Part shown: piece after piece, positions 59,595-64,000 of the stretch
Numbering within the stretch: position 1 is the stretch's first letter
How the letters are laid out: each line of letters opens with the position of its first letter
DNA from: Pseudarthrobacter sp. BIM B-2242
Lineage (GTDB): Bacteria; Actinomycetota; Actinomycetes; Actinomycetales; Micrococcaceae
DNA length: 64,000 nucleotides
NCBI RefSeq assembly: GCF_014764445.1
Contig: NZ_CP061721.1
Location: forward strand, 992,001-1,056,000
Direction: 5' to 3'
Notes under the pieces: model-generated
Database searches by the model: none
The model's input: the letters and a program-made list of their open reading frames with translations, nothing else
Told to the model about the DNA's origin: nothing
Position numbers and translations under genes: made by a program

Positions 59595-61172
59595 CTACCT
59601 CGCCTGCAGCCCCGGCACTCCGTCCCGAATCTCAAACGACGCCTTCGTCGCAACGGGGGATCCCGGCGTCGTGACGTAGTCCAACACGCGGAAGTCCGCG
59701 GTCATCGCATCCTTCGTGATGCGGGTGTTCACGTAGCCGCGGTTGTCGTTGTAGAACTTCAGGTGCGGGTTCCAGGCCATGACCGGATCCACGGTGGAGC
59801 CCGAGCCGTTGCCGGTGGACGTGACGGAGGTGCAGACAAGTTCTGAGCCGACCACGGGGGAGGCGGGGTCCCGGTAGTCGACTTTGAGGTCGTTGGCCCA
59901 GTTGCGGTGGACGTCGCCGGTGAGGACCACGGCGTTGCGGACGTTCGCGTCCACCCAGCCCTGGGTGATGCGGCGGCGTGAGGACGCGTAGCCGTCCCAG
60001 CCGTCCATGGAGACGTCGTCGATCTCCGGGGCGGCGTTGCGGTCCTTCTCGGCGAAGAAGACCTGCTGGCCCAGGATGTCCCAGCGCTGGGTGGAGTTTT
60101 TGAAGCCGTCCAGCAGCCATTTCTCCTGCTCGGCGCCGGTGATGGTGCGGTCCTCGGCCAGGTGCTCGGTGACGTTCTTCTTCCAGCCGTCGCCCGCGAG
60201 CTGGTCGTCGCGGTACTGCCGGGTGTCCATCATGTGGAAATTGGCCAGCTGGCCCCACTGGATGGTCCGGTAGATCTTCATGTCGAACCCCGCCGGCACT
60301 GACGAAGCGCGCAGCGGCATGTTCTCGTAGTACGCCTGGAACGCGGCGGCCCGGCGCATGCGGAACCGCTCGGTGGTGTCGTTCAGCTGCTTGGCATCCC
60401 TGTTTTCCGGGATCTCGTCCGCCCAGTTGTTGTCCACTTCGTGGTCATCCCACACCACCAGCCACGGTGCGATCGCGTGCGCCGCCTGCAGGTCGGCGTC
60501 GGACTTGTACTGCGCGTGCCGCTGCCGGTAACCCTGCAGCAGGCTGGTTTCGGGGCCCTGGTGGTCCCGCAGCTTGCCGCTGTTGGCCACGTTCCTGCCC
60601 TCGTACATGTAGTCGCCCAGGTGCAGCACCAGATCCGGGTGGTCCTGGGCCAGCCGCGAGTAGGCGGTGAAGTAGCCCTGCTCGTAGTGCGCGCAGCTGG
60701 CGAACGCCATGGCCAGGGCCGCCGGGGTCTCATGCGGTGCCGGGCTGGTGAGGGTGCGGCCCACTGCGCTGACGTGCTTGCCCGTGCGGAAGCGGTAGAA
60801 GTACTCGCGCCCCGGGCGGAGGCCCTTCAGTTCCACGTGCACCGAGTGCGCGGTTTCGATCCGGGCCTGCTCGACGCCGCGGGCTACTACGGTGCGCATG
60901 CTTGCGTCTTCAGCCACTTCCCACGCCACCGCCACGTTGCGGGACGGCATGCCGCCCAGGCCGTCCCCGGCCACGGGGTCCAGCGCCAGTCGGGTCCAGA
61001 TCACGAAGCCGTCCGGCCACGGCTCGCCGGAGGCGATGCCCAGCAGGAACGGATCGGTGCGGAGGCCGGCGTCGTCCGCAGTTGAAACGGCGACGGCGGC
61101 ACCCGGCAAAGCGGCGACGAGCCCGGCCCCGAGGCCGGCGGAAAGGAGGGATCTGCGTGAAATGTTGTCCAT
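59595..61172 (-). CDS. phoD: PhoD-family alkaline phosphatase/phosphodiesterase, Tat-exported
   Basis: This 525-aa secreted phosphatase starts at ATG 61172, which puts the Tat motif NISRRSLLSAG at the N-terminus. A PhoD N-terminal Ig-like domain (FLLGIASGEPWPDGFVIWTRL) is followed by the metallophosphatase core: FASCAHYEQG (metal Cys), LHLGDYMYEG (Asp), VVWDDHEVDNNWA (Asp, His), HMMDTRQYRDD and VLTGDVHRNWA. PhoD enzymes use Ca and Fe and release phosphate from diesters or teichoic acids. No Pho-box-like repeat was recognised upstream. Confidence 0.92.
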   Translation of the reverse strand: MDNISRRSLLSAGLGAGLVAALPGAAVAVSTADDAGLRTDPFLLGIASGEPWPDGFVIWTRLALDPVAGDGLGGMPSRNVAVAWEVAEDASMRTVVARGVEQARIETAHSVHVELKGLRPGREYFYRFRTGKHVSAVGRTLTSPAPHETPAALAMAFASCAHYEQGYFTAYSRLAQDHPDLVLHLGDYMYEGRNVANSGKLRDHQGPETSLLQGYRQRHAQYKSDADLQAAHAIAPWLVVWDDHEVDNNWADEIPENRDAKQLNDTTERFRMRRAAAFQAYYENMPLRASSVPAGFDMKIYRTIQWGQLANFHMMDTRQYRDDQLAGDGWKKNVTEHLAEDRTITGAEQEKWLLDGFKNSTQRWDILGQQVFFAEKDRNAAPEIDDVSMDGWDGYASSRRRITQGWVDANVRNAVVLTGDVHRNWANDLKVDYRDPASPVVGSELVCTSVTSTGNGSGSTVDPVMAWNPHLKFYNDNRGYVNTRITKDAMTADFRVLDYVTTPGSPVATKASFEIRDGVPGLQAR

Positions 61173-61266
61173 GCGTTCGAACGTAGACACGCCGACTGGA
61201 CTGCTTGTGAGGCACGTGTGAATGCCCGGTTAACTGCGTGACAAGCTCAGTTGATTTGGGTAGGGC

Positions 61267-61632
61267 CTACGTGCGGGAGGCCAGCCTGTCGAACTGCTCC
61301 TGCCAGATGGCCAGCTCCTCGTCCACGTAGCGCCGGTGGGTAGGAGTCCATTTCGGCCAGATCTCCGCCGAGGCCTGGGCCTGTGCCGGCCGCGGGCGGT
61401 CTCGGACCGGAGGTGCTGCGTGCGGCGGGGCATGGACGGGGGCGCGGCGCTGGACAGGGGCGGGGGCGCCCCGGACGGCGGCGCCCTTCCTCTTCGTCTG
61501 GCCGGGCCGCTCCAGCACGCCCATGATCCCGAGCGCCAGCTGGCACACGGCCCAGACGATGCCGCTGAGAACCAGCACGGCAAAAAGGAAGGCAATCCAG
61601 AGCAGGAGTCCGATGGCTGGGAAGACCAACAT
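61267..61632 (-). CDS. Small membrane protein, uncharacterised
   Basis: This 121-aa protein starts at ATG 61632. Two hydrophobic stretches, LVFPAIGLLLWIAFLFAVLV and a shorter GIVWAVCQLALGIMG, precede a basic, Pro/Arg-rich linker (about 55-85) and a C-terminal helix HRRYVDEELAIWQEQFDRL. I do not recognise the family. High-GC coding bias and a sensible topology support it being a real gene. Confidence 0.6.
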   Translation of the reverse strand: MLVFPAIGLLLWIAFLFAVLVLSGIVWAVCQLALGIMGVLERPGQTKRKGAAVRGAPAPVQRRAPVHAPPHAAPPVRDRPRPAQAQASAEIWPKWTPTHRRYVDEELAIWQEQFDRLASRT

Positions 61633-61729
61633 GGTCCATTTTATCTTCCCGAGCCGCGATTGGGTCAGGTCAATTTCCGCGAACCCGGGGACTGCGCCGG
61701 CAGTCCCGGGACCTTGCCCTGCCGAGCTG

Positions 61730-62614
61730 TCAGGCGCGTTCCACCGGCAGCCACAGCTCGGTGGTTGCAGTGCTGAAGTCCGCGGCGCGCTCCAGGATAG
61801 CCACAACCGACGGGCCGGGCCTCAGCCGCCACGGGTTGGACGGGAACCAGTCAGCGGCCGTCGCCGCCCACGTGGCCTGGAGGGCCGCCGGGTAGGGGCC
61901 GGCGGTGCGGAACACCGCCCAGGCACCGGCCGGCACCTCGATGACGTCAAGGTCCCCGGGCACCGGCGTTCCTTCGCTGACGGCGACTCCGTGCAGGTAG
62001 GTCAGCTCGCTGCCCTCCGTATAGTCAGGGTCGACGTCGGCGCTCACCTGAAGCAGCCCCGCCGGTTCGGTGTTGCTCAGTGCCTTGAGGCGAGCGTGCT
62101 CCGCTTCGGGCAGCGAGGCGATATGTGCCTGGATATGCGGATTCACGCCGTGGTAAATGAGCGGCACGCGGGCCGCGTGGCCCACGAGCCGGAAGGCCGG
62201 TTGGTCTGCAATGCGGGTATCCATGGTGGTTTTCCCTTCTATGGTCAGGCGGAACCTGAGCTGCGGTTGCGTGCGAAGGGGGCCGCCGTCCCGGCGGGCG
62301 TCGCCGGGGCTGATGCCGTGCACCGCCCGGAAAGCCCTGGCGAATGCCTCGGTGGAGCCATAGCCGAAGCGCACCGCAGTCCCCAACAGGTCGCCACCCC
62401 CGATGACATCGGCGGCGGCGACGGTCATGCGGCGCCGCCGGATGTACTCGGACAGCGGCATGCCGGCCAGTGACGAGAACATCCGGCGAACGTGATACTC
62501 CGTTGTGCCGAGTTCGCCCGTCAGTCCGGCGACGTCAATCTCCCCGGTGAGGTGCTCCTCGATAAAATCGATGACCCGGTTCAGCACTGCAATCACGGCT
62601 TCCTCCTTCTGCAT
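61730..62614 (-). CDS. AraC-type regulator with GyrI-like effector domain
   Basis: This 294-aa regulator starts at ATG 62614, with GGAGGAAG inside the first codons and no strong site before it. The N-terminal AraC double HTH (VIDFIEEHLTGEIDVAGLTG, MFSSLAGMPLSEYIRRRRM, AVRFGYGSTEAFARAFRAVH) occupies residues 1-110. The C-terminal GyrI/SoxS-type small-molecule domain (about 130-294) contains VIEVPAGAWAVFRTAGPYP and the final ELWLPVERA, as in the Rob/BmrR group. It is divergent from the zinc dehydrogenase and may regulate it or respond to a toxic amphiphile. Confidence 0.88.
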   Translation of the reverse strand: MQKEEAVIAVLNRVIDFIEEHLTGEIDVAGLTGELGTTEYHVRRMFSSLAGMPLSEYIRRRRMTVAAADVIGGGDLLGTAVRFGYGSTEAFARAFRAVHGISPGDARRDGGPLRTQPQLRFRLTIEGKTTMDTRIADQPAFRLVGHAARVPLIYHGVNPHIQAHIASLPEAEHARLKALSNTEPAGLLQVSADVDPDYTEGSELTYLHGVAVSEGTPVPGDLDVIEVPAGAWAVFRTAGPYPAALQATWAATAADWFPSNPWRLRPGPSVVAILERAADFSTATTELWLPVERA

Positions 62615-62830
62615 CAAGCCTGCTGCACCGACACAAGCCCGCACCCAACTATTGCGGTCCGATTCGGTCGCGGTCGGTTCCGGCGCGGGGAAGCGCCCGG
62701 GACGGCACCGACCAAAGGTCCCTACCGAACTTCCGGAGCCGGTGCGAGGATGTTCGGATGCGGGCCGGCCGCCGCTGAGGGCCCGGACCCCTTCGAGGCA
62801 ATGTATGTTCACCCACTGGAAGGATCCATC

Positions 62831-63886
62831 ATGAAGGCAGCACGTTTCCATGGCCGCGGGGACGTCCGGATCGAGGACATCCCGGAGCCGGATCTCCGCG
62901 CCGAGACCGTCAAGATCGACGTCGCCTGGTGCGGCATCTGCGGAACCGACCTGCACGAGTACCTCGAGGGTCCCATCTTCGTCCCCGCACCGGGACATCC
63001 GCACCCGCTTTCGGGGGAGGAGGCTCCGGTGACGCTGGGACACGAATTTTCCGGAACCATTTCTGAAGTCGGCGATGGGGTGAGCGGCCTCGCGAAGGGG
63101 GACAACGTCGTCGTCGAACCCTATTTTGTCTGCGACGAATGCGAGTCCTGCCGGTCGGGCAACTACCACCTCTGCCGCAAGCTGGGCTTCATCGGTTTGG
63201 CAGGCGGCGGGGGAGGCCTGAGCGAGAAGATCGTGGTGGACGCCCGGTGGGTCCACCCCATCGGGGACATCCCGCTGGATGAGGCGGCCCTGATCGAGCC
63301 GCTGTCCGTGGCGCACCACGCCGTGGCCCGGAGCGGCGCGAAGGCCGGCGACGTTGCCCTGGTGGGCGGGTCCGGGCCCATCGGGCTGCTCACCGCCGCC
63401 GTCCTCAAAGGCATGGGCGTGACCACCATCATCAGCGAGCTGACCACGGCGCGGAAGGAGAAAGCCATCTCCAGCGGGGTGGCCGACCACGTGCTTGACC
63501 CCACCCAGGAGGACGTTCCGGCCCGGGTGCTGGAACTCACCGGCGGCACCGGCGCGGACGTCGCGTTTGAATGCGCGGGGGTGAACGCGGTGCTGGACAC
63601 AATGCTCGACGCCGTCCGGCCGGGGGCCGTTGTTGTCAACGTCTCCATCTGGAGTGCTCCGGCCACCGTGGACATGCAGAAGCTGGTGCTGAAGGAGATC
63701 GACCTCCGCGGCACCATCGCCTACGTCCGCGACCACCCGGCCGTGATCAAAATGGTGCAGGAGGGCAAAGTGGACCTGAAGCCGTTCATCACCGGCAGGA
63801 TCGCCTTGGACGACCTGGTGGAGCAGGGCTTCGACACCCTGATCAACCACAAGGACACCGCCGTGAAGGTGCTGGTTCATCCCTAG
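62831..63886 (+). CDS. Zinc-dependent alcohol dehydrogenase, 2,3-butanediol dehydrogenase-like
   Basis: This is a 351-aa medium-chain dehydrogenase, with ATG 62831 after GAAGGATCC. Catalytic zinc ligands are C37 (GICGTDLHEYLEGPIF), H71-E72 (GHEFSG) and a later Glu (ALIEPLSVA). Structural zinc cysteines are C101, C104, C107 and C115. The coenzyme site is VALVGGSGPIGLLTA, with an acidic SELT after the second strand favouring NAD. The HEYxEGP block is typical of 2,3-butanediol/acetoin dehydrogenases. Confidence 0.88.
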   Translation: MKAARFHGRGDVRIEDIPEPDLRAETVKIDVAWCGICGTDLHEYLEGPIFVPAPGHPHPLSGEEAPVTLGHEFSGTISEVGDGVSGLAKGDNVVVEPYFVCDECESCRSGNYHLCRKLGFIGLAGGGGGLSEKIVVDARWVHPIGDIPLDEAALIEPLSVAHHAVARSGAKAGDVALVGGSGPIGLLTAAVLKGMGVTTIISELTTARKEKAISSGVADHVLDPTQEDVPARVLELTGGTGADVAFECAGVNAVLDTMLDAVRPGAVVVNVSIWSAPATVDMQKLVLKEIDLRGTIAYVRDHPAVIKMVQEGKVDLKPFITGRIALDDLVEQGFDTLINHKDTAVKVLVHP

Positions 63887-63978
63887 CCGCCGCGCCGGGT
63901 TCGCCGCCGCGCCGGGCTCGCCGAAGTGATAGCGCACTGGCCCTGTTCAGCGGGCCCGGCGTCAACCAAGATTGCCGA

Positions 63979-64000
63979 ATGAGAAAACTTCTTACAGCGG
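63979..64000 (+). CDS. Possible start of next gene, cut by window edge
   Basis: ATG at 63979 opens MRKLLTA and runs off the window after seven codons. There is no clear ribosome binding site. It is recorded only because a signal-peptide-like start is plausible. Confidence 0.2.

Noticed and set aside
62492..62830. N-terminal extension of the zinc dehydrogenase frame upstream of 62831
   Set aside because: It runs antisense to the AraC gene, has no conserved motif, and ATG 62831 has a ribosome binding site and gives the standard N-terminus.
61730..63937. 735-codon minus-strand frame spanning the AraC regulator and the opposite strand of the dehydrogenase
   Set aside because: Only the part from 62614 down has AraC and GyrI motifs. 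The upstream half is the antisense of the zinc dehydrogenase.

Overview
The window is high-GC DNA that looks like an actinobacterium of the Arthrobacter/Pseudarthrobacter group. That placement is an inference from base composition, the HelD-type helicase, Tat-exported hydrolases, the intergenic palindrome with a GGTTGAGC core, and the catabolic gene content. No rRNA, tRNA or CRISPR array was seen. The left 26 kb is a defence and mobile-element region. The rest is accessory metabolism.

1-19 kb: defence island. A truncated DUF262 (GmrSD-type) gene points out of the window. Divergent from it runs a tightly overlapping type 1 BREX operon: brxA, brxB, brxC, pglX, a second pglX, pglZ, brxL. The two pglX genes lie in tandem. 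Their first 1,400 bp appear identical, from the ATG to the NPPY motif. The middle specificity segments are unrelated, and the C-terminal thirds are about 90% alike at protein level. This looks like a modular, recombination-ready two-specificity BREX methyltransferase. A HelD-like RNA polymerase helicase gene follows brxL.

19-25 kb: nested insertion sequences. An IS21 5' remnant is fused to an IS481-like transposase remnant. An intact IS21-family element (istA/istB) interrupts that remnant with a 5-bp CACAC target duplication. An IS3-family element with a canonical G GGA AAA slippery site follows.

25-30 kb: an uncharacterised two-gene membrane-protein cassette, a decayed DeoR-family regulator, a GAF-domain activator, and a divergent flavin monooxygenase with an N-terminal NTF2-like domain. 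A REP-like palindrome cluster closes this section.

30-38 kb: a fructan/fructoside locus. A Tat-exported GH32 enzyme is divergent from an operon of a second GH32 enzyme, an ABC sugar transporter (lipoprotein, two permeases) and a LacI regulator. Three matching LacI-type operators lie between the divergent genes.

38-47.5 kb: miscellaneous genes. They include a truncated metallo-beta-lactamase, a hemerythrin-like protein, two subtilases, an Asp/Glu racemase-like protein, DUF2087, a membrane HNH protein, an excalibur-like lipoprotein, a DUF2231 membrane protein and an NTF2-DUF4241 protein.

47.7-59.5 kb: a catabolic region that appears to act on a cyclic, terpenoid- or steroid-like substrate. 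It holds two IclR regulators, a complete class I P450 system (P450, ferredoxin reductase, 2Fe-2S ferredoxin), an MHS-type transporter, a Dabb protein, two KstD-like flavoprotein dehydrogenases and two SDRs. Two near-identical 20-bp palindromes mark the promoters of the two FAD/SDR units. 59.5-64 kb: a PhoD-type phosphatase, a small membrane protein, an AraC-GyrI regulator and a divergent zinc-dependent butanediol-type dehydrogenase.
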